Shown in pieces: positions 9,204 through 17,974 of a stretch of 64,000 nt of DNA. The DNA comes from Flavobacterium fontis (lineage in GTDB: Bacteria > Bacteroidota > Bacteroidia > Flavobacteriales > Flavobacteriaceae): NCBI RefSeq assembly GCF_900129405.1, contig NZ_FQVQ01000009.1:1-64000 (forward strand). The letters run 5' to 3'. The position numbers and the translations under genes are program-made. A model generated the notes under the pieces. The model was not told the origin of the DNA. It did no database searches and saw nothing but the letters and a program-made list of their open reading frames with translations. How positions within the stretch are numbered: the first letter of the stretch is position 1; every line of letters starts with the position of its first letter.

Positions 9204-11361
9204 ATTTCTATTTTTTGTACTTTTTTTAAGTTTTCAAGTCCTTGCCCAGCAGGGCGGAATGTGGTTGCCGCATTTACTCAAAGGCGACCGGGAAACAGAA
9301 ATGAAAAATTTGGGACTCAAATTGACCGCTGAACAAATTTACTCCCTCAACCAATCGAGTCTAAAAGATGCCGTTCCGCAATTTGACGGCGGCTGTACGG
9401 CTGAAGTAATTTCTAATCAAGGACTCATTTTAACCAACCATCACTGTGGTTTTGATGCGATTCAAAATCACTCCTCGGTAGCACACGATTACCTGCGCGA
9501 TGGATTTTGGGCCTACAGCTTAAAAGAGGAATTACCCAACCCCGACATGGTCGTCACGTTTGTAGTGCGTATTGAGGATGTGACCTCAAGTGTACTTGCG
9601 GGTACGGAAAACATTACCAATGAAACGGAAAAACAGAAAAAAATTCAACAAAATCTCTCTGAATTAACCAAAAACTTACCCAAAGAGAGTTGGCAAGAAA
9701 ACTTGATTAAACCCTTCTATGATGGCAATCAGTACATTCGTTTTGTAACTGAAACGTTTAAAGATATTCGTTTGGTTGGAGCCCCGCCTAGCGCAATTGG
9801 AAAATTTGGTTCGGATACCGACAACTGGGTTTGGCCGCGACACACGGGGGATTTCTCTTTGTTCCGAATTTATGCCGACAAAAACAATCGTCCCGCTGCT
9901 TATGCCGCAGAGAACATTCCCTACACCCCCAAACATTTTTTCCCTATCTCCATAAAGGGGATTCGTGAAAATGATTTTACCATGGTAATGGGCTACCCCG
10001 GACGTACACAAGAATACTTACCTTCGTATGCCGTTGAACAAATCATGAATACTTTAAATCCGGCCAAAATCGATGTGCGAGACGCTGCTTTGAAAATTCA
10101 GAACAGCTTCATGCGCAAAGATCAAGCAATTAAAATTCAATACGCCTCCAAGAATTCGAGTATTGCCAATTACTGGAAAAAATGGATTGGAGAGACAAAA
10201 GGCTTGAAAAAATCGAATGCCCTTGCTGCTAAAGAAGCGTTTGAAAAAGAATTGACGGAAAAAATAAATAAAGCCGGAAAACAGGGAGAATATGGAAATT
10301 TATTGGGTGATTTTAAAACCTACTACACTGAAATTCGCGATTATGCATTGGCACGCGACTTATTTACCGAAGTGGTATTGCGCAACACCGAATTATTGCA
10401 AACAGGCTACAAATTAGTGCAACTGGAGCAATTGTATCAAAACAAAGGAGAGCAAGCGTTTACCGAACGTAAAAATGTGTTGTATAAAGGAATCGATGCT
10501 TTTTACAAAGATTATCATGCCCCACTTGACAAAGCTGTTTTCGAACAATTAATCGCGCTGTATGCCCAACGTTTGCCTAAGGCTTTTATCCCTAGTGTAT
10601 TGGAAAATGTCGATGCAGCAAGCTTAACCAATGAAATCTATTCCAGTTCAGCACTCACGAATCTTGAAGGATTTCGAAAATTATTGGAGGGCGACACAGC
10701 TACCATTTTGGCCAATATGCGTCAAGATAAGGGCTACCAATTGGTCAAATCAATTACGGAAACGTATTTAAAATTGGTGGCCCCCAAATGGGAAGAATGG
10801 AATGCAAAAATTGCCGCGACACAACGCAAATACATGAAAGCTATTGTCGAATTGAGTCCGAAATCAGCGCGCATATTCCCTGATGCCAACAGTACCTTAC
10901 GCGTTACCTTTGGAAAGGTTAAGGGCTACAAACCCAGTGATGGCGTTTATTATGAACCTTTTACCACGTTGGAGGGTGTGATGGAAAAATACATTCCTGG
11001 GGATTACGAATTTGACGTTCCGGAGAAATTGATACAATTATACAATGCGAAGGATTTTGGACCGTATGCCAATAAACAAGGGAAAATGCCTGTAGCTTTC
11101 ATTGCAACCAATCATACCACAGGGGGGAATTCAGGGAGTCCCGCGCTCGATGCTGAGGGGAATTTAATCGGTTGTAATTTTGATCGCGTGTGGGAAGGAA
11201 CGATGAGTGATATTTACTATTCGCCCGAGATTTGCCGTAACATTATGGTGGACGCACGGTACATTTTATTTGTGATTGATAAATTTGCAAACGCTCAAAA
11301 CATCATTAAAGAGCTGAAAATCATCACTCCGCAAACGAAAAATAAAAAGTCTAAAAAATAG
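9190..11361 (+). CDS. S46 family dipeptidyl-peptidase, predicted DPP11-like (Asp/Glu at P1)
   Basis: Periplasmic serine exopeptidase that removes dipeptides from oligopeptides, allowing growth on protein. A signal peptide ends near residue 20. The trypsin-like triad is visible: H85 (LTNHHCGF), an aspartate in the DTDNWVWPRHTGD segment, and S648 (GGNSGSP). Exactly 18 residues after the serine is R666 in CNFDRVWEG. In Porphyromonas gingivalis DPP11 the equivalent Arg673, 18 residues after Ser655, sets preference for acidic P1 residues, while DPP7 has glycine there. Length 723 residues is normal for S46. It overlaps kdtA by 14 bases. Family assignment is certain; the specificity is inferred from one residue. 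Confidence 0.92.
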   Translation: MKKCKFLFFVLFLSFQVLAQQGGMWLPHLLKGDRETEMKNLGLKLTAEQIYSLNQSSLKDAVPQFDGGCTAEVISNQGLILTNHHCGFDAIQNHSSVAHDYLRDGFWAYSLKEELPNPDMVVTFVVRIEDVTSSVLAGTENITNETEKQKKIQQNLSELTKNLPKESWQENLIKPFYDGNQYIRFVTETFKDIRLVGAPPSAIGKFGSDTDNWVWPRHTGDFSLFRIYADKNNRPAAYAAENIPYTPKHFFPISIKGIRENDFTMVMGYPGRTQEYLPSYAVEQIMNTLNPAKIDVRDAALKIQNSFMRKDQAIKIQYASKNSSIANYWKKWIGETKGLKKSNALAAKEAFEKELTEKINKAGKQGEYGNLLGDFKTYYTEIRDYALARDLFTEVVLRNTELLQTGYKLVQLEQLYQNKGEQAFTERKNVLYKGIDAFYKDYHAPLDKAVFEQLIALYAQRLPKAFIPSVLENVDAASLTNEIYSSSALTNLEGFRKLLEGDTATILANMRQDKGYQLVKSITETYLKLVAPKWEEWNAKIAATQRKYMKAIVELSPKSARIFPDANSTLRVTFGKVKGYKPSDGVYYEPFTTLEGVMEKYIPGDYEFDVPEKLIQLYNAKDFGPYANKQGKMPVAFIATNHTTGGNSGSPALDAEGNLIGCNFDRVWEGTMSDIYYSPEICRNIMVDARYILFVIDKFANAQNIIKELKIITPQTKNKKSKK

Positions 11362-11431
11362 ACTTTGGCACGATGTTTGATAAGTAAATGGCGGAATCCA
11401 AAGTGCGAATTTTTTAAAAAAAAGGAGACAA

Positions 11432-11464
11432 TTGTTTTTCTGATTAAAAAAATTTATATCTTTG
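11432..11464 (+). promoter_or_regulatory. Promoter of the repeat lipoprotein (TTG-22-TATCTTTG)
   Basis: A TTG at 11432-11434 and a perfect -7 box TATCTTTG at 11457-11464 are 22 bases apart, within the 17-23 range known for Bacteroidota sigma factor. The start codon is 38 bases further on. Confidence 0.8.
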
Positions 11465-11501
11465 CTCCGAATTAATAATTAACCTTTTATAATTAAGTAA
11501 G

Positions 11502-11717
11502 ATGAAAAAAGTATTTTTAAGCTTAGCTGTAATCGCTGCTTTGACTGTAGTATCTTGTAAACAATCAGAAAACACTGACGCTGCTGCTGCTGACACAACT
11601 GCTGTTGACACAACTGCTGCTGACACAACTGCTGCTGCTGATACAACTGCTGCTGACACAACTGCTGCTGACACAACTGCTAAAGCTGAAACAGCTGCTC
11701 CAGCTGAGAAAAAATAA
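11502..11717 (+). CDS. Small Ala/Thr/Asp-repeat lipoprotein
   Basis: A 71-residue protein with a lipoprotein signal: the lipobox VVSC places the lipidated cysteine at C19. The mature part is almost entirely low complexity, with six DTTA units separated by A, V or AA, and ends in an Ala/Glu/Lys tail. It has its own strong-looking promoter and terminator, so it is a monocistronic and probably well expressed gene. Such proteins are common in flavobacteria and have no known function; a surface spacer or peptidoglycan-proximal lipoprotein is possible but not shown. The repeats are near-identical in DNA and could change copy number by slippage. Confidence 0.85.
   Translation: MKKVFLSLAVIAALTVVSCKQSENTDAAAADTTAVDTTAADTTAAADTTAADTTAADTTAKAETAAPAEKK
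11578..11680 (+). repeat. In-gene tandem repeat encoding (A)DTTA units
   Basis: Imperfect 15-base units built from GCTGCTGACACAACT recur about six times within the lipoprotein gene. Unit spacing varies by one codon, as expected for slippage or unequal exchange. Confidence 0.8.
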
Positions 11718-11739
11718 TTAGAACCTCGTTCTAGTTAAG

Positions 11740-11768
11740 AAAAAAGTCCCGAATTCGGGACTTTTTTG
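11740..11768 (+). terminator. Rho-independent terminator after the repeat lipoprotein gene
   Basis: Perfect stem GTCCCGAA/TTCGGGAC with flanking A and T runs. Confidence 0.9.
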
Positions 11769-11806
11769 TTTTCTATCGTTTTTAAAAATAAAAGCTGTCG
11801 TATATA

Positions 11807-11836
11807 CAAAAAAAAACTCCTTACTGATGTAAGGAG
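11807..11836 (-). terminator. Rho-independent terminator after the tRNA pair
   Basis: Eight-base stem CTCCTTAC/GTAAGGAG with loop of four, followed on the minus strand by a long T run. It ends the tRNA-Gly/tRNA-Leu transcript. Confidence 0.8.
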
Positions 11837-11842
11837 CTTTTG

Positions 11843-11928
11843 TACTCAAGGCGGGACTTGAACCCGCACGGACATTACTGCCCACTGGATTTTAAGTCCA
11901 GCGTGTCTACCAATTCCACCACTCGAGC
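11843..11928 (-). tRNA. tRNA-Leu (anticodon TAA)
   Basis: An 86-base cloverleaf with long variable arm. The acceptor pairs GCTCGAG with CTTGAGT (two wobbles), the anticodon stem is CTGGA/TCCAG around CTTAAAA giving anticodon TAA, and the T arm carries GGTTCAAGTCC. No CCA is encoded. It follows tRNA-Gly by 12 bases on the same strand. Confidence 0.95.
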
Positions 11929-11940
11929 CTTGGTATTTTG

Positions 11941-12013
11941 AGCGAAAAACGGGGTTCGAACCCGCGACCTCAACCTTGGCAAGGTTGCGCTCTACCAACT
12001 GAGCTATTTTCGC
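11941..12013 (-). tRNA. tRNA-Gly (anticodon GCC)
   Basis: A 73-base cloverleaf: acceptor GCGAAAA/TTTTCGC, anticodon stem CAACC/GGTTG around TTGCCAA giving anticodon GCC, T arm with GGTTCGAACCC. First gene of a two-tRNA transcript. Confidence 0.95.
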
Positions 12014-12143
12014 CTGTAAACTTTAGAACCAACCGCATTAACTGCGATTGCGGATGCAAATGTAACACATTAAATGTATTTTGCAAGGGAAAATTTGAAA
12101 AAAATTAGACTCCTTCAGTAAACCCTTGATAACCAAACTGTCC

Positions 12144-14744
12144 TTACTGTCCTAGCATTCGTTTAATTTCGTTGAGCTTCATTAATGCCTCCACGGGCGT
12201 CAAGGTATTTATATCCAACTGTTGAATTTCCTCGCGTATCTCCTCCAATAAGGGATCATCCAAATTGAAAAAACTAAGCTGTAAATCGGTATCCGGGTTT
12301 TTATCCAACAACACTTCTGACGAATGATTCTTTTCTAATTTCTTCAACATCTTTTGGGCTTTTTGTACCACTGTTTGGGGCATTCCCGCCATTTTTGCCA
12401 CATGGATTCCAAAACTATGGGCACTCCCGCCCTCTACCAACTTACGCATAAACAAAACAGTATCTTTGAGTTCTTTTACCGAAACATTGTAATTCTTGAT
12501 CCGTGCAAAAGATTCGCCCATTTCATTCAATTCATGATAATGCGTTGCAAATAAAGTCTTGGGCCGTGAAGGATGTTCATGTAAATACTCGGCAATCGCC
12601 CAAGCAATCGAAATTCCATCGTAAGTACTTGTCCCGCGTCCAATTTCATCCAAAAGCACCAAACTCCGCTCAGAGATATTATTCAAAATAGAAGCCGTTT
12701 CATTCATTTCAACCATAAAGGTAGATTCGCCCATCGAGATGTTGTCACTAGCGCCCACACGGGTAAAAATCTTGTCAACTACCCCCATACGCAAACGTTC
12801 AGCAGGGACAAAACTTCCCATTTGAGCCAACAATACTAAAAGTGCTGTTTGCCGCAGTATGGCCGATTTTCCCGACATATTGGGCCCCGTTATCATCATT
12901 AATTGTTGATGGTTTCGATCGAGATACACATCATTGGCCACATAAGGCACCCCCGCTGGCAATTGCTTTTCAATGACAGGATGACGCCCGTTGACAATTT
13001 CCAACTCAAAGGATTCGTCCAATTCGGGACAAACATAATGATGCTCCACGGCCATTTGTGCAAACGACAACAAACAGTCCAATTGGGCGATCAATTGCGC
13101 ATTGGTCTGCACGGGCTTGATATAACTCCCCACCCAACTCACTAACTCTTCAAACAAGCGGGATTCAATATGTTGGATTTTCTCCTCGGCCCCCAATATC
13201 TTTGTCTCGTATTCTTTCAATTCCTCCGTAATATACCGCTCGGCATTGACCAAGGTTTGCTTGCGAATCCAATCGTGAGGAACTTTATCTTTATGGGTGT
13301 TTCGAACTTCAATATAATAGCCAAAAACGTTGTTGAAAGCAATTTTTAAAGAGCTAATCCCAGTTCGTTCCGATTCGCGTTTTTCAATCCCCTCCAAATA
13401 CTCCTTCCCCGAATAGGCGATCTTTCGTAAGGCATCCAACTCCTCATGAACCCCTGCACGTATAGCATTCCCCTTGGCGATAGAAACGGGTGGCTCGGCT
13501 TGTAAGGTGGTCGCAATTTTTTCGCGCAACACATCACAAGCCTGCAGACTATCGCCCAAAACACGAACGGCTTCTTGCGGACTTGCGAGTGCCCAATCTT
13601 TAATGGGAAGTATCGCATCTAACGATTCTTTCAAGGCCACCAACTCTTTGGGTCCGATTCGCCCTGTCGCTACTTTGGAAATTAACCGCTCTAAGTCGGA
13701 AATCAAGCGAATTTGTCGTTGCATTTGTTGCAACACATCGGGATGACTCTGCAAATAGGCAACCACTTGGTGTCGTTCTCTAATTTTAGCAATTTCTTTG
13801 AGTGGTAAAGCCAACCATCGTTTCAACAAGCGCGAACCCATAGGCGAAATCGTTTTGTCGATTACGTCCAAAAGGGTGACCGCATTGGGATTGTAACTGT
13901 GGTATAATTCTAAATTTCGAATGGTAAAACGATCCATCCACACATAGGCGCTCTCGGCTATCCGCTGGATTTGCGTAATATGTTGTAATTTATGATGCTG
14001 TGTTTCTGACAAATAATACAAAATAGCTCCCGAAGCTACTATACCTTCCGTTACCTCTTCAATCCCAAAACCTTTTAAAGAATTGGTTTGGAAATGGGTC
14101 GTTAATTTTTCAAACGCATAATCGGCTTTGTAAATCCAATCCTCAAGAAAAAAAGTGGTGTAGTGTTCTCCAAAGGTTTCTGAAAATTGCTTTTTCTGGT
14201 ATTTGGGCACTAAAATCTCTGCAGGAGCAAAGTTTTGCAACAGTTTATCCAAATATTCTTCGTTGCCTTGGGCAGTGAGAAACTCTCCGGTAGACACATC
14301 CAAAAAGGCTATCCCGTGTATTTTTTTTCCAAAATGAATCGCTGCAAGAAAGTTATTGGATTTTGCTTGCAATACTTCATCATTTAAAGCGACTCCCGGC
14401 GTCACCAACTCTGTGACCCCTCGCTTTACGATGGTTTTGGTCATTTTCGGATCTTCCAATTGATCGCAAATCGCCACCCGAAGTCCGGCCTTAACCAACT
14501 TGGGCAAATAGGTATTGAGCGAATGATGTGGAAATCCTGCCAACGCCGTTTCGGAAGCCGAACCATTGCCTCGCTTGGTTAGAATAATGCCTAATATTTT
14601 GGAAGCACGGATGGCATCCTCCCCAAAAGTTTCATAAAAATCACCTACACGAAACAACAAACAAGCGTCCGGATACTTGGACTTAATTTCGTTGTATTGT
14701 TTCATCAAAGGGGTTTCTTTGAAACTTTTCTCTTTTGTAGCCAC
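12144..14744 (-). CDS. mutS: DNA mismatch repair protein MutS
   Basis: Recognises mispaired bases and recruits MutL. The 866 residues carry all domains: the N-terminal mismatch-binding segment with the FYE motif ([12 protein letters not shown], about 35-46), connector, lever and clamp, and the ATPase with Walker A GPNMSGKS near 620, Walker [13 protein letters not shown], and FATHYHEL. The start is GTG at 14744: the next in-frame ATG (MKQYNE) would remove 13 residues that related proteins have, and the nearby ATG at 14755 is out of frame. It points away from the DUF1573 gene, sharing a 146-base intergenic region. Confidence 0.96.
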   Translation of the reverse strand: MATKEKSFKETPLMKQYNEIKSKYPDACLLFRVGDFYETFGEDAIRASKILGIILTKRGNGSASETALAGFPHHSLNTYLPKLVKAGLRVAICDQLEDPKMTKTIVKRGVTELVTPGVALNDEVLQAKSNNFLAAIHFGKKIHGIAFLDVSTGEFLTAQGNEEYLDKLLQNFAPAEILVPKYQKKQFSETFGEHYTTFFLEDWIYKADYAFEKLTTHFQTNSLKGFGIEEVTEGIVASGAILYYLSETQHHKLQHITQIQRIAESAYVWMDRFTIRNLELYHSYNPNAVTLLDVIDKTISPMGSRLLKRWLALPLKEIAKIRERHQVVAYLQSHPDVLQQMQRQIRLISDLERLISKVATGRIGPKELVALKESLDAILPIKDWALASPQEAVRVLGDSLQACDVLREKIATTLQAEPPVSIAKGNAIRAGVHEELDALRKIAYSGKEYLEGIEKRESERTGISSLKIAFNNVFGYYIEVRNTHKDKVPHDWIRKQTLVNAERYITEELKEYETKILGAEEKIQHIESRLFEELVSWVGSYIKPVQTNAQLIAQLDCLLSFAQMAVEHHYVCPELDESFELEIVNGRHPVIEKQLPAGVPYVANDVYLDRNHQQLMMITGPNMSGKSAILRQTALLVLLAQMGSFVPAERLRMGVVDKIFTRVGASDNISMGESTFMVEMNETASILNNISERSLVLLDEIGRGTSTYDGISIAWAIAEYLHEHPSRPKTLFATHYHELNEMGESFARIKNYNVSVKELKDTVLFMRKLVEGGSAHSFGIHVAKMAGMPQTVVQKAQKMLKKLEKNHSSEVLLDKNPDTDLQLSFFNLDDPLLEEIREEIQQLDINTLTPVEALMKLNEIKRMLGQ

Positions 14745-14890
14745 TTCGTTTTCATTTAAAAATTAGGAACTACGAAAATAGCTATTTTCTTCAGAAATCG
14801 TTCGCATGAATCACCGAACAATTTGAATAAAAAACAGGAGGTTAACGAAATTTTGTTAGCTTTGCTTGTCTAATTTAAATTCATTGTACG

Positions 14891-15358
14891 ATGAAAAAAA
14901 TACTTTTAGTAGCTGTATTGTCGATTATGGGAGTAGCTCATGCCCAAACGCCCAACGCGAATGCAAAACCGGCAACACCTCAACCTGCACAACCGGCTCA
15001 AAAAGTGGATGGTCCGCAAATCACCTTCGAAAATGAAACGATTGATTACGGAACAATTCCTCACAATGCCGACGGTAATCGTGAATTTGTTTTTGTCAAC
15101 ACGGGCAACAAGCCTTTGATTATTGAAAGTGCACAGGGCTCTTGCGGTTGTACAGTGCCTACAACCCCTAAAGATCCGATTCAGCCCGGGCAACGCGGTG
15201 TAATTGGGGTTCGTTATGCCACTGACCGCGTAGGTCAATTTACCAAAAATGTCACCGTGCGCTCCAATGCAGTGGGTAATGAAATTAAAGTACTTACCAT
15301 CAAAGGAAATGTACTTCAAGCCCCACAACCCGAAAGAACGACACCTGTGAAAAGTTAA
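14891..15358 (+). CDS. DUF1573 domain protein, exported
   Basis: A 155-residue protein with a signal peptide ending at VAHAQ (residue 19), a Pro/Ala/Gln linker, and a DUF1573 domain (about 45-145) with the family pattern of an Ig-like fold: F.NTG..PL.I....SCGCT....P...I.PG..G.I.V.Y. The GSCGCTV segment has two cysteines that may form a disulfide or bind metal. DUF1573 proteins are abundant in Bacteroidota envelopes but have no established role. A -7 box TAGCTTTG lies at 14857-14864, though no TTG is at good distance. A terminator follows. Confidence 0.88.
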   Translation: MKKILLVAVLSIMGVAHAQTPNANAKPATPQPAQPAQKVDGPQITFENETIDYGTIPHNADGNREFVFVNTGNKPLIIESAQGSCGCTVPTTPKDPIQPGQRGVIGVRYATDRVGQFTKNVTVRSNAVGNEIKVLTIKGNVLQAPQPERTTPVKS

Positions 15359-15378
15359 TAATACTTTATGAAACGATA

Positions 15379-15405
15379 AAAGCTCCTTTCTGGGGCTTTT
15401 TTTAT
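15379..15405 (+). terminator. Rho-independent terminator after the DUF1573 gene
   Basis: Stem AAAGCTCC/GGGGCTTT with loop of five and a T run. The T run merges with the -7 box of the next gene. Confidence 0.85.
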
Positions 15406-15410
15406 TTTTG
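15403..15410 (+). promoter_or_regulatory. -7 element TATTTTTG just before the TrmH-family gene
   Basis: Perfect TAnnTTTG match formed partly by the terminator T run, only four bases before the ATG at 15415. If used, the transcript would be leaderless or nearly so. No good -33 TTG is present. Confidence 0.4.
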
Positions 15411-15414
15411 TACT

Positions 15415-15945
15415 ATGCGAAAATTAGCCAATAACGAACTAGAGCGAAAAACGGTAGCCGACTTTAAATCGGCGGCAAAAACACCCGTAATTCTTATCCT
15501 TGACGACATTCGGAGTCTCCACAATATCGGTTCTGTTTTTCGAACCGCTGATGCGTTTTTGATTGAAAAAATTTACCTCTGTGGTATTACCGCTACCCCA
15601 CCCCATAAAGAAATTCAAAAAACGGCTTTGGGCGCCACCGAAACGGTAGCGTGGGAATACCAAAAAGATGTGGGAACCGCGATTGAAAAGCTCCAACACG
15701 AAGGCTGGAAAATTTACGCCATTGAGCAAGTCGAAGGGGCCACATTCCTAAATTCCTTTCACCCTCAACCCAACGAACGTTATGCGTTAATTTTTGGAAA
15801 CGAAGTTTACGGTGTATCACAAAAAGCGATTGAACACTGCGAGGGTTGTATCGAAATTCCCCAATTGGGCACCAAACATTCACTCAATATTGCCGTAAGT
15901 GCTGGGATTGTGGTTTGGGATATTTTTCAAAAAATGAAACAATAA
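15415..15945 (+). CDS. TrmH/SpoU family RNA 2'-O-ribose methyltransferase
   Basis: SAM-dependent methyltransferase of the knotted SPOUT fold acting on tRNA or rRNA ribose. All three SpoU motifs are present: NIGSVFRTAD (37-46), FGNEVYGVS (127-135) and KHSLNIAVSAG (154-164). The arginine in motif 1 and the NEVYG loop are the usual functional residues. At 176 residues it is a minimal catalytic domain without an RNA-binding extension. Which RNA and position it modifies cannot be decided. The lectin-domain gene starts four bases after its stop, so both may share a transcript. Confidence 0.9.
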   Translation: MRKLANNELERKTVADFKSAAKTPVILILDDIRSLHNIGSVFRTADAFLIEKIYLCGITATPPHKEIQKTALGATETVAWEYQKDVGTAIEKLQHEGWKIYAIEQVEGATFLNSFHPQPNERYALIFGNEVYGVSQKAIEHCEGCIEIPQLGTKHSLNIAVSAGIVVWDIFQKMKQ

Positions 15946-15949
15946 TCGT

Positions 15950-17974
15950 ATGTGTCGCCTACTCGTACTTTTTTTGTTTTTAAGTTGTACCCTTGGAGCG
16001 CAAACATCCAATATTGCTCCGATATTACAAGCTACAGGTAATCAAGCCTATTGCCCCGGTACGGCCCTACCCATTGCTACCGCTATGTCATTTATCGACC
16101 CCGATGATACGGGAACCCAACAAGTGACGGTGCAAATTTCGGGAGGCTATGTCGTGGGGCAAGATATTTTAATGCTTACGGGAGTTCACCCAAACATCAG
16201 TAGCTCTTGGGACGCTGCTGCGGGAAAACTAACCCTGACCGGAATTACGAGTCAACCTACATACGCCGAATTACAAGCCGCCATTTTAGGGGTAGTATAT
16301 CAAAGCAACCACCCTGCGCCCACGGGAACACGAACCTTCGCCATCGCTGTGGGTGATGCGAATTATCTCCCCGCTACGGGGCATTATTACCTTTTTGTAC
16401 CCAATGTGGGGATTACCTGGAGTGATGCACTAACGTTGGCTGCGGCCAGCAACTATTTTGGGTTACAAGGGTATTTGGCTACGCTCACCTCGGCCGACGA
16501 GGCAACATTTGCTGGAAATCAAGCTTCAGGCACTGGCTGGATTGGCGCAAGTGACCAACAAATCGAGGGACAATGGCGTTGGATGTCGGGCCCTGAAATG
16601 GGCACTTTACTCTCGTATGCGTTTTGGAATTCAGGAGAACCCAACAATATGGGAAATGAGGATTATGCACACATCACCGCTCCAGGGGTTGGAATTCCCG
16701 GCTCTTGGAATGATTTATCCAATACCGGAGAAGCGAGCGGACCCTATCAACCGCAAGGCTATATTGTTGAGTTTGGAGGGATGCCCAATGATCCCATACT
16801 GCAATTATCTACGAGCACCTCGGTATATATGGTACAAATCAATAGTATCACCGAAGGAGAATCTTGTGGTCCGGGAAGTGTAACCCTTTCGGTCAATGCT
16901 TCTGGTAATCCGATTGCCTGGTACACGAGTGCGGCTGGAGGAACCCCTATTGCTACAGGACCGACATTTACCACCCCCGTTCTAGCGTCAACAACGGTTT
17001 ATTTTGCCGCTTTGGTTGATTGTCCCAACATCCCCCGAACGCCTTTGGTAGCTTTGATACGAGATATTCCCATAGTCACGGTTGGACCCACAACTACGGC
17101 CTGTGCTGGAAATTCGCAACTTTTGAGCGCCACCACTACGGCGGGGATTCTTCGCTGGTATGACGACCCTACCACGACAATTGCTTTGGCTACGGGCGCA
17201 ACATTTTCAACGCCACCACTAACTAATGCAATCATATTTTATGTAGAGGCCGACAACAACGGCTGTCGCTCTGGACGCATCCCTATTTCCATACCCTTAT
17301 TTCCGAGTCCCGACTTGGGGAATGACGAAATCTTAGAATGGTGTGAAAATCAAACAGGTACCCTTAGTGTGTCATTTCCCAATGGAGCGTATGTGTGGTC
17401 TAATGGAAGTACTTCCAATGCGATAACAGTTTCCCAAGCGGGAACCTACACCGTTACGGTAACGACGCCTGAAGGGTGCTCGGACAGTAAAACCTTTACC
17501 GTCAACACCTACTTTGTTCCTCAAATTGCTTCCGTTTTGGTTAATGGCTTAGAAGTTAGCCTTTTCATGGTCAATCCCGGTGATTATGAATACAGCATTG
17601 ACAGTTTGAACTTTCAAGAGACTCCATTTTTTACGTTACCTACGGGAGGGAATTATATAGCAACGGTTCGTGAAATTCATGGCTGTGGATTGGTTGTCTA
17701 TCCTTTTAATGCCACTTTTTTTAGCTCCTTTTTCACCCCTAATGGTGATGGTATCAACGATCAATGGACTCCAAAAGGACTTGAATGGAATGCCCAAACC
17801 ACTATTGTTATTTTTGACCGTTTTGGAAGAATAGTAAAAGCCTTAGATGCCAATACGCCCGCTTGGGATGGGCTTTTCAATGGTCAGCTGGCCCCCGCAG
17901 ATGATTATTGGTTTCGCTTTCAAGCAAATGAATCTGCTGCGCCTCAATTGGGCCATTTTAGTTTAAAGCGATAA
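15950..17974 (+). CDS. Secreted C-type lectin-domain protein with T9SS type B sorting domain
   Basis: A 674-residue exported protein. The signal peptide ends near residue 17 (LGAQ). Domains in order: a cadherin-like beta-sandwich with FIDPDDTG (about 22-125); a C-type lectin fold (about 130-275) with WIGASDQ, the FWNSGEPNN calcium/sugar motif and a WNDLSN segment; two Ig-like modules of the kind found next to gliding-associated domains (about 285-450); a further beta module with NGS repeats; and a C-terminal CHU_C/T9SS type B domain (about 590-674) starting at FFTPNGDGINDQW. By family knowledge it is secreted through T9SS and kept at the surface, probably binding glycans. Its last 12 bases overlap the convergent kinase gene. 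Confidence 0.9.
   Translation: MCRLLVLFLFLSCTLGAQTSNIAPILQATGNQAYCPGTALPIATAMSFIDPDDTGTQQVTVQISGGYVVGQDILMLTGVHPNISSSWDAAAGKLTLTGITSQPTYAELQAAILGVVYQSNHPAPTGTRTFAIAVGDANYLPATGHYYLFVPNVGITWSDALTLAAASNYFGLQGYLATLTSADEATFAGNQASGTGWIGASDQQIEGQWRWMSGPEMGTLLSYAFWNSGEPNNMGNEDYAHITAPGVGIPGSWNDLSNTGEASGPYQPQGYIVEFGGMPNDPILQLSTSTSVYMVQINSITEGESCGPGSVTLSVNASGNPIAWYTSAAGGTPIATGPTFTTPVLASTTVYFAALVDCPNIPRTPLVALIRDIPIVTVGPTTTACAGNSQLLSATTTAGILRWYDDPTTTIALATGATFSTPPLTNAIIFYVEADNNGCRSGRIPISIPLFPSPDLGNDEILEWCENQTGTLSVSFPNGAYVWSNGSTSNAITVSQAGTYTVTVTTPEGCSDSKTFTVNTYFVPQIASVLVNGLEVSLFMVNPGDYEYSIDSLNFQETPFFTLPTGGNYIATVREIHGCGLVVYPFNATFFSSFFTPNGDGINDQWTPKGLEWNAQTTIVIFDRFGRIVKALDANTPAWDGLFNGQLAPADDYWFRFQANESAAPQLGHFSLKR

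Noticed and set aside
11444-11676. Antisense frames rich in Gln or Ala/Val in the DTTA repeat
   Set aside because: They are products of the repeat read on the other strand; the sense gene has signal peptide, promoter and terminator.
11578-11680. Possible CRISPR-like repeat
   Set aside because: Units are contiguous, in frame and coding, without unique spacers.
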